Positions 16,397 through 26,805 of a stretch of 64,000 nt of DNA are shown here, in pieces (the first letter of the stretch is position 1; every line of letters begins with the position of its first letter). The notes below the pieces were generated by a model. That model was given only the letters and a program-made list of their open reading frames with translations, made no database searches and was not told the origin of the DNA. Origin of the DNA: an uncultured Roseovarius sp. (GTDB lineage Bacteria; Pseudomonadota; Alphaproteobacteria; Rhodobacterales; Rhodobacteraceae); the NCBI GenBank assembly GCA_934501475.1, contig CAKSUL010000003.1, forward strand, positions 5,896 through 69,895. The letters are read 5' to 3'. A program made the translations under genes and the position numbers.

Positions 16397-16789
16397 ATGA
16401 AACGCATTGTTCCCATATTGGCGATCGCGCTGATGACGGCCCTGCCCGCAGGGGCGCAGGATACGCCCGAAGCCGCGCCGCCGGACAGTTCCGAGGATAG
16501 CGGCCTGTCGCTGATCGAGCGGGGCGCGAAGATGTTTCTCGAGGGCCTCATGCAGGAGGTCGAACCGACGGTGAAAGACCTGCGCGGCATGGCCGAGAAC
16601 ATGCAGCCGGCCTTGCGCGATTTCGCCGAGCGGATGGGACCGGCCTTTGCCGATATATTGGGCCAGATCGGTGATCTGAGCGCGTATCACGCGCCCGAGA
16701 TCCTGCCCAATGGCGATATCATCATGCGCAAGAAGACCCCGCAGGAATTGCTGGATGATGCCGTCCCGGAGGGCGAGATCGAGATCTGA
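16397..16789 (+). CDS. Exported protein of unknown function
   Basis: 130 residues. The ATG at 16397 gives a standard signal peptide (MKRIVPILAIALMTALPAGA, then QDT), so I prefer it to the in-frame ATG at 16373. The mature part is acidic and helical (LIERGAKMFLEGLMQEVEPTVKDLRGM, FAERMGPAFADILGQIGDLSAYHAPEILPNGDIIMRKK). Related Rhodobacterales proteins are often labelled AAA+ in databases, but there is no Walker motif here, so that label is not supported. It converges on ppx. Function unknown. Confidence 0.72.
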   Translation: MKRIVPILAIALMTALPAGAQDTPEAAPPDSSEDSGLSLIERGAKMFLEGLMQEVEPTVKDLRGMAENMQPALRDFAERMGPAFADILGQIGDLSAYHAPEILPNGDIIMRKKTPQELLDDAVPEGEIEI

Positions 16790-18364
16790 TCAGCCGCGCG
16801 GCACGACCCTGGTTTCAGCCGAAAGCGAGGTGGCAAGCGATTGAAAGCGCGCTTCGGCGACTTCTCCGAATAGCGCCTCGGCCCCTTTGGAAAGCCGCAG
16901 TTCCAGCAATTTCTTCTTCGGATACCAGCGCATTTCGCCCAGCTTTGCATCCTCTTTCAGCCACAGCATCGCGGCGAACCGCATCGCCTTGCCCAGGATC
17001 TGTGCCTCTTTCTGGGCCCGGGGATCGAGAAGATCGTATAATTCGGCAAAGCGCGCGGCGCTGCGGCTGTTGGAATAGCGATGCATCAGGGCAAGGCCCA
17101 GAAACACCCGTTCGGCATGTTTCAGCCCGCCCAGATTGGCGCGCGTGGCGTTGTCGAAACAGACCTCGGCGCGGTAATCGGGATGGGCGCGCCAACTGAC
17201 ATCATGCAGCAGGCAGGCGGCCTTGATCAGGCGTTTGCGTTCGGGGTGGGCGGATTTGAACAGCGGCATGATGAAATTGTAGACCACCTTGCCGAAACCG
17301 GGCAGGCGCGCATCCTTGGCCTCGGCAAAGCGGCAGGCTTCGATCAGCGGATCGCGGTCGCGCAGCTGCTGGGGCATCTGTTCATAGAGCATGCCCTCGC
17401 GGATGCCATAGCTGGACAGGGCGATGTCATGGGGCTTGAAGGTGCGCAGAACTTCGCGCAGAACCTCGCAGGCCTGCGGCACCAGTGCCATGCGCGCCGC
17501 TGACACCCCGGCGCGGATGCGCAGATCGTCAAGATTGCTGGTTTCGATATATCTGATGGTCTCGCGCACGGATTTCTGGCTCATCCGGTATTCATGCAGC
17601 ACGTTCAGCGGATAGGCGCGCCGCTCCATGTCGATCTTGGCCAGGGCGCGCCATGATCCCCCGACCAGAAACAGCCGGTTCTTCTGCTCGCCCAGCTGCT
17701 CGGCCATCTCGGCCAGCGTGTCGCGGATATAGGTGCGCCGGGCCTTCTTGCCGCCCTTGAGATCGCGCAGCTTCAGCGGCCCCAGCGAGGATGTGACCCG
17801 CCGCCCGACATGGCCGCGGTTGATTTCGGCCATCTCCATCGACGATCCGCCAATATCGCAGACCAACCCATAAGAGCCGGGCCAGCCCAGCAACACGCCC
17901 TGTGCGGACAGCCGCGCCTCTTCGCGCCCGTCCACCACCCACAGTTTCAGCCCCGTGGTCTCTTCGACTTCGCGGCGGAACTCGGGGCCGTCCGTGGCGT
18001 CGCGCACGGCGGCGGTGGCGACGCAGGTCAGCGGGCCGGTCTTCATGCCCAACCCCAGTTTCTGGAACCGGCGCAGCGCGCTGAGCGCGCGCACCCGTCC
18101 CTCGGGGTTCAGCCGCCCGGTTTCGGACATGCCCGCGCCAAGCCCGCACATGATCTTTTCGTTGTAGAAATAGGCCGGGCTGCGCGCCGCGCCGTCAAAC
18201 ACCACCAGCCGGACCGAGTTCGAGCCGACATCGACCACACCCACCCGTTTCAGCGCCCGCGCGGAGGGTTTGTCAAACAGGGGGCGGCCAAACGGGAAGG
18301 CGTCATGCGCGCCGGTGTCATGCTCATCCGTTTCAGGATCGGTCAGGTCGGGCCCGGTGTCCAT
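16790..18364 (-). CDS. ppx: Exopolyphosphatase / Ppx-GppA phosphatase
   Basis: 524 residues. An ASKHA-fold ATPase-like domain begins with VGVVDVGSNSVRLVVFDG (phosphate 1 loop) and continues with CDIGGSSMEMAEI (phosphate 2 loop), then a C-terminal HD-like helical region with LIKAACLLHDVSW, giving the long Ppx architecture. It removes terminal phosphates from polyphosphate, and possibly from pppGpp. Its start is 51 bases downstream of the ppk stop on the same strand, so synthesis and breakdown of polyphosphate are encoded together, as in many proteobacteria. The N-terminal 35 residues are acidic and variable. Confidence 0.93.
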   Translation of the reverse strand: MDTGPDLTDPETDEHDTGAHDAFPFGRPLFDKPSARALKRVGVVDVGSNSVRLVVFDGAARSPAYFYNEKIMCGLGAGMSETGRLNPEGRVRALSALRRFQKLGLGMKTGPLTCVATAAVRDATDGPEFRREVEETTGLKLWVVDGREEARLSAQGVLLGWPGSYGLVCDIGGSSMEMAEINRGHVGRRVTSSLGPLKLRDLKGGKKARRTYIRDTLAEMAEQLGEQKNRLFLVGGSWRALAKIDMERRAYPLNVLHEYRMSQKSVRETIRYIETSNLDDLRIRAGVSAARMALVPQACEVLREVLRTFKPHDIALSSYGIREGMLYEQMPQQLRDRDPLIEACRFAEAKDARLPGFGKVVYNFIMPLFKSAHPERKRLIKAACLLHDVSWRAHPDYRAEVCFDNATRANLGGLKHAERVFLGLALMHRYSNSRSAARFAELYDLLDPRAQKEAQILGKAMRFAAMLWLKEDAKLGEMRWYPKKKLLELRLSKGAEALFGEVAEARFQSLATSLSAETRVVPRG

Positions 18365-18415
18365 GCATCCCCCGCTGTCATTTGCGCCTCGTTATGGGCC
18401 ATGGTGGCGGAGCGG

Positions 18416-20590
18416 TCAATCTTCGGTATGGGTCAGCTTGGGCACATCCGACGCCCCCGCCGATCCGCGCCCGGACAGGGACGGGTTTTCCATGAAGAAC
18501 CGGTGGCAATTGAAGGCAAAACCGCCCTCGGGCAGTTCGGCGCGGGTGAAACTGCCATCCGGCGACATGACCCAGCTTTGGGCGACATCGGCCATGTTGG
18601 CCGCCATCACCTGGCTGACGATCTGCGCCTTGACGGTGGGGTTTTCGATCTCGACCAGGGTTTCGACCCGCCGATTGAGGTTGCGCCCCATCCAGTCAGC
18701 CGAGCTGATATAGACCCGCGCCTTTTTATGCGGCAGGCCATGACCATTGCCGAAACAGACGATGCGCGAATGTTCCAGAAACCGCCCGACGATGGATTTG
18801 ACGCGGATATTGTCGCTGAGGCCCCTGACGCCGGGGCGCAGCCCGCAGATGCCGCGCACCACCAGGCTGATCTGAACGCCCGCCTGACTGGCCGCATATA
18901 GCGCGTCGATCACATCGGGTTCGATCAGCGAATTCATCTTGGCCCAGATATGGGCGGGTTTTCCGGCGGCGGCATGCGCGCTTTCGGCGGCGATCAACTC
19001 AAGCAGGCGGGGCTTGAGCGAAATCGGTGAAATCGCCAGGTTTTCCAGCTTTTCGGGCAGGGCATAGCCCGACAGGTAATTGAACACCTTGGTCGCGTCG
19101 CGCCCCAATGTGGGATCACAGGTAAAGAAGGACAGATCGGTATAGATCTTGGCGGTGATCGGGTGGTAATTGCCGGTGCCGAAATGGGTATAGGTCACCA
19201 GATTGTCGCCCTCGCGGCGCACCACGATGCTGATCTTGGCGTGGGTCTTGAGATCAAAGAACCCATAGACCACATGCGCGCCCGCACGTTCGAGGCGGCG
19301 GGACTGGCGGATATTGGCGGCCTCGTCGAAACGCGCCTTCAACTCGACCAGGGCGGTGACGGATTTGCCGTTTTCGGCCGCCTCGCACAGCGCCTCGACA
19401 ATGGGAGAGTGGTTGGACGTGCGGTAAAGCGTCTGCTTGATCGCCACCACATCCGGGTCCCGCGCGGCCTGCGCGAGGAAGCGGATGACCATGTCGAAGG
19501 TCTCATAGGGGTGGTGCAGCAGCATGTCCTTGCGCCGGATCGCGGCAAACATGTCGCCGTCATGGTCCTGCACGCGTTCGGGCACGCGCGGGGTGAAGGG
19601 GGGCCACAGCAGATCGGGGCGGTTGTCCAGCACCAGTTCCTTGAGGTCGGCCAGACCGATCATGCCTTCGACCTCGACCACCTCATCGGGGATGACGTGC
19701 AATTCCTGCATCACCAGATCGCGCAGCGCCGGGGGGGCGTTGGCCGAGATCGTCATGCGCACCACCTCGCCGCGGCGGCGGCGTTTCAGCGCGACCTCGA
19801 ATTCACGCACCAGGTCTTCGGCCTCGTCCTCAAGTTCCAGATCGCTGTCGCGCAGCACCCGGAATGCGCAATGCCCCTTGTATTCATAGCCGGGGAACAG
19901 GCTCCCGAGATGCAGCAGCAACAGCTCTTCCAGCGGCAGGAACCGCTGTTTTCCGTTCAGCACCGGCAGCGCGACAAAGCGGTTGATCTGTTGGGGAATG
20001 GGCAAGAGCGCCTTCAGCGGACGCCGGTCATCGCGCCGTTCCAGATGCAGCGCCAGCGAATAGCCCAGATTGGGGATGAACGGAAAGGGATGCGCCGGAT
20101 CGATCGCCAGCGGCGAGAGCACCGGAAAGACATTGTTGAGAAAGACATCGGCCAGGTAATCGGTTTCCTCATCATTCAGGCTGTTGCCGTCCAGGATCAG
20201 GATGTCATGCTGTTCAAGCTCGCGGCGCAGGTCTTCATAGGTGCATTGCTGCGCATCCAGCAATTTGCGCGCATCCTCGTTGATCAGCACCAGTTGCTCG
20301 GCCGGGCTCAGCCCGTCGGCGGCGGGCGTGGTGTTTCCGGCGCGCGCCAATTCGCGCAGACCGGCCACGCGGACATTGTAGAATTCATCCAGATTGATGG
20401 CCGAGATCGACAGGAAGCGCAGCCGCTCGAGCAGGGGCACGCGCGGGTTGTTGGCCTCTTCCAGCACCCGCCAGTTGAAGCCCAGCCAGCTGAGTTCGCG
20501 GTTGAAGAACCGCCCCGGCCCGCTGGGGTCCAGATCGGGCAGCTCGATAGGGTCGGGAAAAGGGGATTTCAGGAAATCTGCGTGTGTCAT
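18416..20590 (-). CDS. ppk: Polyphosphate kinase 1
   Basis: 724 residues, standard length. It polymerises the gamma-phosphate of ATP into polyphosphate. Landmarks: [19 protein letters not shown] at the N-terminus, [29 protein letters not shown], then [13 protein letters not shown] with the phosphorylated His (His449) and [21 protein letters not shown], and near the end the second conserved region [17 protein letters not shown]. The start was set at the ATG at 20590 ([11 protein letters not shown]) with AAGGCCC upstream, although the frame stays open further. It precedes ppx, and hda lies 62 bases upstream on the same strand. Confidence 0.97.
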   Translation of the reverse strand: MTHADFLKSPFPDPIELPDLDPSGPGRFFNRELSWLGFNWRVLEEANNPRVPLLERLRFLSISAINLDEFYNVRVAGLRELARAGNTTPAADGLSPAEQLVLINEDARKLLDAQQCTYEDLRRELEQHDILILDGNSLNDEETDYLADVFLNNVFPVLSPLAIDPAHPFPFIPNLGYSLALHLERRDDRRPLKALLPIPQQINRFVALPVLNGKQRFLPLEELLLLHLGSLFPGYEYKGHCAFRVLRDSDLELEDEAEDLVREFEVALKRRRRGEVVRMTISANAPPALRDLVMQELHVIPDEVVEVEGMIGLADLKELVLDNRPDLLWPPFTPRVPERVQDHDGDMFAAIRRKDMLLHHPYETFDMVIRFLAQAARDPDVVAIKQTLYRTSNHSPIVEALCEAAENGKSVTALVELKARFDEAANIRQSRRLERAGAHVVYGFFDLKTHAKISIVVRREGDNLVTYTHFGTGNYHPITAKIYTDLSFFTCDPTLGRDATKVFNYLSGYALPEKLENLAISPISLKPRLLELIAAESAHAAAGKPAHIWAKMNSLIEPDVIDALYAASQAGVQISLVVRGICGLRPGVRGLSDNIRVKSIVGRFLEHSRIVCFGNGHGLPHKKARVYISSADWMGRNLNRRVETLVEIENPTVKAQIVSQVMAANMADVAQSWVMSPDGSFTRAELPEGGFAFNCHRFFMENPSLSGRGSAGASDVPKLTHTED

Positions 20591-20652
20591 TGGGGCCTTG
20601 TGCGCATCCCGCGGGATGCAGGAAAGTGACGTTAAAGTGCCCCAGAGTGGCG

Positions 20653-21324
20653 TTATTCGCCCAGTTTGTCCAGCACTTGCGCCGCCAATGCGCGCCCGAC
20701 GGGGCGCCCGGTTTCCAGTGCCGCCCTGTCCAGCGCCGCCACCACGCGATGCGCCGCCTGAAACGAGCGCGGCATCCGCTTGGTCAGATACTCGATGGTG
20801 CCGGGTGCGGGCATGATCTGACGGTCCGCCAGCAGTTTCATCATCACCGCCGCCAGCAATCCGTCGTCGGGATCGCGCAGCATGCATGTGGGCGTGCCCT
20901 GCATCCGGCTGGCCAGATCGGGCAGGGTGAGGGGCCAGAAACTGGGCGCGCGCTGCGCGCTCATCAACAGGCTGTGCCCTTGCGCCAGAATGAGGTTGTG
21001 CAGGTGAAACAGTGCCTCTTCACCCTCGGTGCCGCCGATCTGGTCCGCGTCCTCGATGGCCAGATTGCCGCTGGCCAGATCGGGAATGTCAGCGCCCGCC
21101 AGATCGCGCGCCGCGACGATCCGCGCCCCCGACAGCGCCGCCCAGACATGGGTCAGGTGCGTCTTGCCCGCCCCCGCAGGCCCGCACAGCATCAGCTTGC
21201 GCCCCGGCCAGTTGCGCCAGCCCTCGATCAGCGCCACCGCCGTGGCATTGGCGGGCGAGACGAAATAATCCTCGCGCCCGAGTGCCGTGATGGCGGGCAG
21301 GTCAAAGCTGAGCTGGCGTGGCAT
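20653..21324 (-). CDS. hdaA: DnaA-related regulatory protein (HdaA)
   Basis: 223 residues. A short AAA+ protein related to the ATPase domain of DnaA, with Walker [10 protein letters not shown] (about 47-55), a Walker B-like AIEDAD and an arginine-finger segment LPDLASRM. In Caulobacter and E. coli, Hda proteins bind the replication clamp and trigger ATP hydrolysis by DnaA, preventing extra rounds of initiation. The N-terminal RQLSFDLP is the typical clamp-binding peptide (QLxFDLP). Its ATG overlaps the stop of the AI-2E permease (TGATG at 21322-21326), so the two are coupled, an arrangement common in this order. Confidence 0.93.
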   Translation of the reverse strand: MPRQLSFDLPAITALGREDYFVSPANATAVALIEGWRNWPGRKLMLCGPAGAGKTHLTHVWAALSGARIVAARDLAGADIPDLASGNLAIEDADQIGGTEGEEALFHLHNLILAQGHSLLMSAQRAPSFWPLTLPDLASRMQGTPTCMLRDPDDGLLAAVMMKLLADRQIMPAPGTIEYLTKRMPRSFQAAHRVVAALDRAALETGRPVGRALAAQVLDKLGE

Positions 21325-22388
21325 CAGTCGTCCTGCTTGGACACGCCGCGATAGAGCAGGCTGCTTTTGTAGCGATCCGTGGCAAAGCGGGTCAGCACGC
21401 CGATCGCCGCCGCGACCGGCACCGCCACCAGCATGCCGACAAATCCGAACAGCGCCCCGAACACCGACAGCGCAAAGATCAGCCACACGGGATGCAGCCC
21501 GACCGAATCGCCCACCAGTTTCGGCGTCAGGACATTGCCCTCGATCACCTGACCCAGCACGAAGATCCCGGCAACCAGCCCGATCGAGAACCAATCCCCC
21601 CAGAACTGGAACAGCGCCAGACCGATGGCCAGCAGCCCGCCGATCAGCGCGCCCACATAGGGGATGAAGGTGATCAGCCCGGCAAGCGCGCCCACCACCA
21701 GCCCGAATTGCAGCCCCACCAGCATCAGCGCCACCGCATAATAGCTGCCGAGGATCAGGCAGACCGTGCCCATGCCGCGCACGAAACTGGCCATGGTCTT
21801 GTCGATCTCACCGGCCAGATACCGGATCTGGGGCGCGTGATCGCGCGGCAGCAGATCGTCGATGGCCGCAATCATGTTGTCCCAGTCATAAAGCAGGTAG
21901 AACGCCACCACCGGCACGATCACGAACAGGATCACCATGTTGACCAGCGACGAGACCGAGCTCAGCACCGTTTCCAGCAACTGACCGCCACGTTCCTGCA
22001 CGGTTTCACCGACGGCCAGCAGCGATTTGCGCAATGTCGAATCGGTGTCGACCAGTTGCGGAAACCTTTCCGTCAGGAAATTCTGCAGATCCGTGGCCAG
22101 TTGCGGCGCCACGTCGAACAGGGCGATGGATTGCTCGATCAGGGTCGGCACCACCAGCAGCGCCATGATGACAAAGATCAGCAGCGCAAAGATGGTGATC
22201 ATCACCACCGATACGGCCCGGCTGAGGCCCATGGCCTCAAGGCGGTCGGCGACCGGATCAAGGAAATAGGCAATCGCGCCGCCCAGGACGAAGGGCAGGA
22301 TCACATCGCCCAGAAACCACAGCACGACCAGAAACACCGCCGAGGCGATGCTCCAGTATTTGAGCTGCGTGTTCATGGGCAGTGACAT
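21324..22388 (-). CDS. AI-2E family transporter (PerM-like)
   Basis: 354 residues from the ATG at 22388, which has a GGAG site 8 bases upstream; an earlier in-frame start at 22439 lacks one. Around eight membrane segments, with ALMLVGLQFGLVVGALAGLITFIPYVGALIGG in the conserved part and a large soluble loop between about 75 and 150. This is the AI-2E/PerM exporter family, some of which move autoinducer-2 or act as sodium/proton antiporters; the substrate here is unknown. It overlaps hdaA by one base. Confidence 0.9.
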   Translation of the reverse strand: MSLPMNTQLKYWSIASAVFLVVLWFLGDVILPFVLGGAIAYFLDPVADRLEAMGLSRAVSVVMITIFALLIFVIMALLVVPTLIEQSIALFDVAPQLATDLQNFLTERFPQLVDTDSTLRKSLLAVGETVQERGGQLLETVLSSVSSLVNMVILFVIVPVVAFYLLYDWDNMIAAIDDLLPRDHAPQIRYLAGEIDKTMASFVRGMGTVCLILGSYYAVALMLVGLQFGLVVGALAGLITFIPYVGALIGGLLAIGLALFQFWGDWFSIGLVAGIFVLGQVIEGNVLTPKLVGDSVGLHPVWLIFALSVFGALFGFVGMLVAVPVAAAIGVLTRFATDRYKSSLLYRGVSKQDD

Positions 22389-22565
22389 CGGGTCTCCGGG
22401 TTGGTGCATGTACATCGCCCAAGGCGCGCGCGCTTTCAAGGGCGCAGAGTCGAAAACGGTCTCCGGGCCGGGGCCGCGCGCCTGTGGTGCAAACGACGCA
22501 AGGGGGCGAATCGTTCCGTGCGGCGACAGGATTGACCGGATGCGCCTACCCGATCGCGGGCGGCC
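22389..22565. other. Intergenic, nothing recognised
   Basis: 177 bases between the AI-2E gene start and the end of a minus-strand exported protein gene. No terminator, RNA or repeat seen. Confidence 0.5.
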
Positions 22566-22964
22566 TCACGATCTTATGCAATAGGTCGCCCCGCCGTAGA
22601 TCACAGGCGCGTTTTTTGTGCATTTGTTGCGCCGTGGCTGAACCGGTGCACCATCTGCCGGGGCGCTGATGCGGCCCAGTTTCTTGTCGGCGCAAGCATT
22701 GATCCATGCCGCGTCCTGCGCGCTGATCTGGTGATCGGGAACGATGCGGAGCACGGAATCACCGCCCCAGGGGTAGGCGACATATGTTGCCTGTATCCGG
22801 GGCCATCCATGCGTGCCCAGTTCATACTTGCAGTCGAGTATGGCCGAATGCTGGGCAGGGGCCGGAATATAGCCGTTCCTTTCGGGCAATTCCCCTGCAT
22901 GAGCCATTTGCAGGAACAGGGTTGCCGCACTGGTTGAAATCAGGGCTTTGGCTAAAATACGCAT
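22566..22964 (-). CDS. Exported protein of unknown function
   Basis: 132 residues. A signal peptide (ILAKALISTSAATLFLQMAHA, then GELP) is followed by a mature domain of about 110 residues with four Cys (LDCKYEL, INACADKK, NKCTK, TYCIRS), which probably form two disulphides in the periplasm. No family recognised. Its base composition is a little richer in A and T than its neighbours, and it lies between two gene-poor stretches, so recent gain is possible but unproven. Confidence 0.62.
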   Translation of the reverse strand: MRILAKALISTSAATLFLQMAHAGELPERNGYIPAPAQHSAILDCKYELGTHGWPRIQATYVAYPWGGDSVLRIVPDHQISAQDAAWINACADKKLGRISAPADGAPVQPRRNKCTKNAPVIYGGATYCIRS

Positions 22965-23318
22965 GTAAATTTCCTATGGTGAACAATGGTTTGGTTGCCA
23001 GAGATCCCCTTTTTCCGCGACAAGGTCAACACCTATCGGATGAAATCAGACTTGCGCGCGCCGTCAAGAATGCAGTGGATTTGACGAAAAATGCGGGTGC
23101 CGGCCTTTTTCCGGCATGGCTGTCTTGCGCGGGGGCGTGCGCATTCCGCCAAGCCCAGGCATTCATGGGGTGCGGATCACGCAATGCCGCGCCGGGCCGG
23201 CCGGCACCGCTCTCGACCATCTCGGCCACGGAGCGCACAGTGTCGATGTTTGCTTGTCTGTTGGCCGGCAAAGCCATAAACCACGCGGGAAACGCCACTT
23301 TGCCAAAGGTATGCCCAA
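22965..23318. other. 354-base stretch without a convincing gene
   Basis: It holds a short hairpin TGCCGG-7nt-CCGGCA (23098-23116) with five Ts inside the loop, not after the stem, so it is not a clear terminator. A minus-strand open frame of 90 codons (23026-23298) shows no signal peptide, domain or ribosome site. The promoter of proS must be in the right half. Confidence 0.5.
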
Positions 23319-24668
23319 ATGCGCCTGTCCCGTTATTTCCTGCCCGTTCTCAAGGAAACCCCCGCCGAGGCCCAGATCGTCAGTCACCGCCTGATGCTGC
23401 GCGCGGGCATGATCAAGCAGGCCAGCGCCGGGATCTATTCCTGGCTGCCGCTGGGGTTCAAGCTGCTGCGCAAGCTGGAGAACATCGTGCATGAGGAACA
23501 GATGCGCGCCGGGCATATCCCGATGCTGATGCCGACGCTGCAATCGGCCGATCTGTGGCGCGAGTCGGGGCGCTTTGACGATTATGGCGAGGAAATGTTG
23601 CGTATCCGCGACCGCCATGGGCGCGACATGCTGTATGGGCCGACCAACGAAGAGCTGATCACCGACATCTTTCGCGCCCATGTGGGCAGCTACAAGGACC
23701 TGCCGCTGACGCTCTATCATATCCAGTGGAAATTCCGCGATGAGATCCGCCCCCGGTTCGGCGTGATGCGCGGGCGCGAGTTCCTGATGAAGGACGGTTA
23801 CAACTTCGACGTCACCAAAGAGGACGCGCTGCACGCCTATAACCGCCATCTGGTCACCTATCTGCGCACCTATGAACGCATGGGTCTTCAGGCCATTCCG
23901 ATGCGCGCGGATTCCGGCCCGATCGGCGGTGATGACACGCATGAATTCCTTGTGCTGGCCGATACCGGCGAAAGCGAAGTGTTCTATGACAGCGAAATCA
24001 CCGACCTGAAATTCGGGGATCGCAGCGTGGATTACGACGATGTCGCCCAGTGCAAGGCGGTGCTGGATGAATTCACCTCGCGCTATGCCCGCACCGACGA
24101 GACCCATGACGAAGCCCTGTTCAACCAGATCCCCGAAGAACGCCGCCGCGTGGCGCGCGGCATCGAGGTGGGGCAGATATTCTATTTCGGCACCAAATAT
24201 TCCGACAAGCTGGGCGCGAAGGTGCAGACCGCCGACGGAAGCACGGTTCCGGTGCATATGGGCAGCCACGGCATCGGCGTGAGCCGCCTTGCGGGTGCGA
24301 TCATCGAGGCCAGCCATGACGAGCGCGGCATCATCTGGCCCGAGGGCGTGACGCCCTTCCATGTCGGCATCGTCAACCTCAAGCAGGGCGACGCCGAGGC
24401 CGACGCCGCCTGTGAGGCGATCTACCACTCGCTCGAGGCGATCGGCCTTGAGCCGCTCTATGACGACCGCGATGAGCGGGCAGGCGGCAAATTCGCCACC
24501 ATGGACCTGATCGGCCTGCCATGGCGGATCACCGTGGGGCCGCGCGGCCTGAAAAACGGGGTGGTCGAACTGACCAGCCGTCGCACCGGCGGGAGTGAGG
24601 AATTGCCGCCCGAAACCGCGGTCGAGCGGCTGATGCAGATTTACGCGAACCATCGCGTGACCGGCTAG
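23319..24668 (+). CDS. proS: Prolyl-tRNA synthetase (short alphaproteobacterial form)
   Basis: 449 residues, class II synthetase that charges tRNA-Pro. Motif 2 is visible in [27 protein letters not shown], and motif 3 as [17 protein letters not shown]. The length is right for the alphaproteobacterial ProS that lacks the INS editing domain found in the 570-residue E. coli type, so mischarged Ala-tRNA-Pro would need a separate deacylase. The anticodon-binding domain occupies about 350-449. A single gene upstream of lolC. Confidence 0.97.
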   Translation: MRLSRYFLPVLKETPAEAQIVSHRLMLRAGMIKQASAGIYSWLPLGFKLLRKLENIVHEEQMRAGHIPMLMPTLQSADLWRESGRFDDYGEEMLRIRDRHGRDMLYGPTNEELITDIFRAHVGSYKDLPLTLYHIQWKFRDEIRPRFGVMRGREFLMKDGYNFDVTKEDALHAYNRHLVTYLRTYERMGLQAIPMRADSGPIGGDDTHEFLVLADTGESEVFYDSEITDLKFGDRSVDYDDVAQCKAVLDEFTSRYARTDETHDEALFNQIPEERRRVARGIEVGQIFYFGTKYSDKLGAKVQTADGSTVPVHMGSHGIGVSRLAGAIIEASHDERGIIWPEGVTPFHVGIVNLKQGDAEADAACEAIYHSLEAIGLEPLYDDRDERAGGKFATMDLIGLPWRITVGPRGLKNGVVELTSRRTGGSEELPPETAVERLMQIYANHRVTG

Positions 24669-24828
24669 GGCGGGCAGCCATCGGAAAGGGCGGCATTTTG
24701 GCGCGCACAGTGCCCGCTTTGGGCCGGTGCGCCGGCTGTTTCGGCGAAAACCCGGCGCGCGCCCTGAACGTGCTTGACGCCGGGCGCGCCAGCCCACAGT
24801 TTCCCCCAAACCTGAACCGGAGCCCCTG

Positions 24829-26118
24829 ATGGCCACATCGCCCGCCCCCTTTGCCCGATTTGAATGGATGATCGCCTGGCGCTATCTGCGGGCCAAACGT
24901 GCCGAAGGCGGGGTCAGCATCATGACCTGGATCAGCCTGATCGGCATCATGCTGGCGGTGTTCGCGCTGATCGCGACGCTGTCGGTGCGCTCGGGATTCC
25001 GGGCGGAGTTCGTGGACACGATCCTGGGGGCCAATGCCCATGTGACGATCTACAATTCCGGTGAGGTCGATCCCGTTACGGGGCGCATCGACCGCACGCT
25101 TGAGGATTACCGCGCCATGGCCGAGCGCGTGCGCGCCGTGCCCGGCGTCACCCGCGCGGCCCCGTTGATCAAGGGTCAGGTCATGGCCAACGCCCGCGAG
25201 CGCAACGCCGGGGTCGAGGTGTTCGGCATCGCGCTCGAGGATCTCAAGACCATTCCGCGCATCGCCGATCCCGAAACCGCCCAGGGCAGCATCGACGCCT
25301 TCGAGGGCGGTATCGCCATCGGTTCGGGGGTGGCGCGGGAACTGGGCGTCGGCATTGGTGAGCGGATCAAGATCATCTCACCGGGCGGGGTGAAGACCGC
25401 CTTTGGCACCACGCCGCGCGTCAATGCCTATGAGGTTGTCTATATCTTTACCGCCGGGCGCTATGATATCGACCGCACCCGCATCTACATGCCCTTTGGC
25501 GAGGCGCAGTCCTTCTTCAACCGCGAAGGGCGCGCGGATGAGCTTGAGGTGATGGTGGCGGACCCGGACGCGGTGGATGAGTTGGCGCTGCCGCTGATCC
25601 GCGCCGCCGGTGAGAGGGCGCTGCTGTGGACATGGCGCGATGCCAGCGGCAGTTTCCTGCGCGCGCTCGAGGTCGAGGACAATGTGATGTTCATCATCCT
25701 GTCGATCCTCGTGCTGATCGCGGCGATGAACATCACCAGCGGGCTGATCATGCTGGTCAAGAACAAGGGCCGTGACATCGGCATCCTGCGCACGATGGGG
25801 CTGACGGAATCGTCGATCCTGCGGGTGTTTTTCATCTGCGGGGCGTTTACGGGGATGATCGGCACGCTGCTGGGCGTGGTTCTGGGCTGTCTGTTCGCGC
25901 TCTATATCGACCCGATCTTTGCCTTCGTGAACGTGGCGATGGGCGGGCAGGTCTGGGATCCGTCGATCCGCGGTATCTATCATCTGCCGGCCCGGCTTGA
26001 GTTGCGCGATGTGATGTCGGCGGTGGGCCTGTCGCTGAGCCTGTCCTTTGTGGTGACGATCTTTCCGGCGCGGCGCGCGGCGCGGATGAACCCGGTGGAG
26101 GCGCTGCGCTATGAGTGA
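24829..26118 (+). CDS. lolC: Lipoprotein-releasing ABC transporter permease
   Basis: 429 residues. FtsX-like permease with an N-terminal helix (about 35-58), a large periplasmic domain and three C-terminal helices (about 285-310, 325-355, 385-410). The motif [24 protein letters not shown] is the LolC/LolE coupling segment facing LolD. Alphaproteobacteria usually carry one permease (LolF-type, homodimeric) in place of LolC plus LolE; only one is present here. It extracts lipoproteins from the inner membrane. It overlaps lolD by 8 bases. Confidence 0.94.
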   Translation: MATSPAPFARFEWMIAWRYLRAKRAEGGVSIMTWISLIGIMLAVFALIATLSVRSGFRAEFVDTILGANAHVTIYNSGEVDPVTGRIDRTLEDYRAMAERVRAVPGVTRAAPLIKGQVMANARERNAGVEVFGIALEDLKTIPRIADPETAQGSIDAFEGGIAIGSGVARELGVGIGERIKIISPGGVKTAFGTTPRVNAYEVVYIFTAGRYDIDRTRIYMPFGEAQSFFNREGRADELEVMVADPDAVDELALPLIRAAGERALLWTWRDASGSFLRALEVEDNVMFIILSILVLIAAMNITSGLIMLVKNKGRDIGILRTMGLTESSILRVFFICGAFTGMIGTLLGVVLGCLFALYIDPIFAFVNVAMGGQVWDPSIRGIYHLPARLELRDVMSAVGLSLSLSFVVTIFPARRAARMNPVEALRYE

Positions 26119-26794
26119 TCCTGTGCTGGAGCTTGCCGGGCTTGAAAAGGTCTATAACCGGGGCCGCAACAACGAGGTGGCGGTGCTGCGCGGCGCGGAC
26201 CTCGCGCTGAACGCCGGTGAGATCGTGGCGATGGTCGCGCCTTCGGGGGCGGGCAAATCGACACTGCTGCATATCGCCGGGTTGCTGGATACGGCCGATG
26301 CCGGATCGGTGCGCTTTGGCGGCACCGACATGACCGGGCTGGGGGATCGCCGCCGCACCATCGCGCGGCGGCGCGATGTGGGGTTTGTCTATCAGTTCCA
26401 CCATCTGCTGCCGGAATTCAGCGCGCTGGAAAACATCGTGCTGCCGCAACTGGCCAATGGTGTGCGCAAGGCGGAGGCGGAAAGACGCGCCCTTGCCCTG
26501 CTTGAGCGGGTCGGCATCGGCGCGCGCGCGGGGCATCGCCCCTCGGCCATGTCGGGCGGTGAGCAGCAGCGCGTCGCGTTCTGCCGTGCCCTTGCGAATG
26601 GCCCGAAACTGTTGCTGGCCGATGAGCCGACCGGCAATCTGGACCCTGCCACGTCGGATCAGGTGTTTGCGGCGCTGATGGAGCTGGTGCGCGACACCGG
26701 GTTGTCGGCGCTGATCGCGACGCATAACCTTGAACTGGCGGCGCGGATGGACCGCATCGTGCGGCTGGACAAGGGCCGGATTGTAACGGGATAA
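26111..26794 (+). CDS. lolD: Lipoprotein-releasing ABC transporter ATPase
   Basis: 227 residues. Walker A is APSGAGKST, the Q-loop [14 protein letters not shown], the signature [14 protein letters not shown], Walker [13 protein letters not shown] and the switch His in ATHNLEL. These are all standard for LolD/MacB-type ATPases, which drive release of lipoproteins to the carrier LolA. The start ATG at 26111 lies inside the end of lolC, so translation is coupled. No defect seen. Confidence 0.96.
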   Translation: MSDPVLELAGLEKVYNRGRNNEVAVLRGADLALNAGEIVAMVAPSGAGKSTLLHIAGLLDTADAGSVRFGGTDMTGLGDRRRTIARRRDVGFVYQFHHLLPEFSALENIVLPQLANGVRKAEAERRALALLERVGIGARAGHRPSAMSGGEQQRVAFCRALANGPKLLLADEPTGNLDPATSDQVFAALMELVRDTGLSALIATHNLELAARMDRIVRLDKGRIVTG

Positions 26795-26805
26795 GGACAA
26801 GCAGG

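Noticed and set aside
16397..16789. Calling this exported protein an AAA+ ATPase
   Set aside because: There is no Walker A or B motif and the protein is only 130 residues with a signal peptide.
23098..23116. TGCCGG/CCGGCA hairpin as a terminator
   Set aside because: The T-run is in the loop rather than after the stem, so it does not have terminator geometry on either strand.
23026..23298. A 90-codon minus-strand frame before proS
   Set aside because: No ribosome site, signal peptide or recognisable domain; composition looks like non-coding GC-rich sequence.
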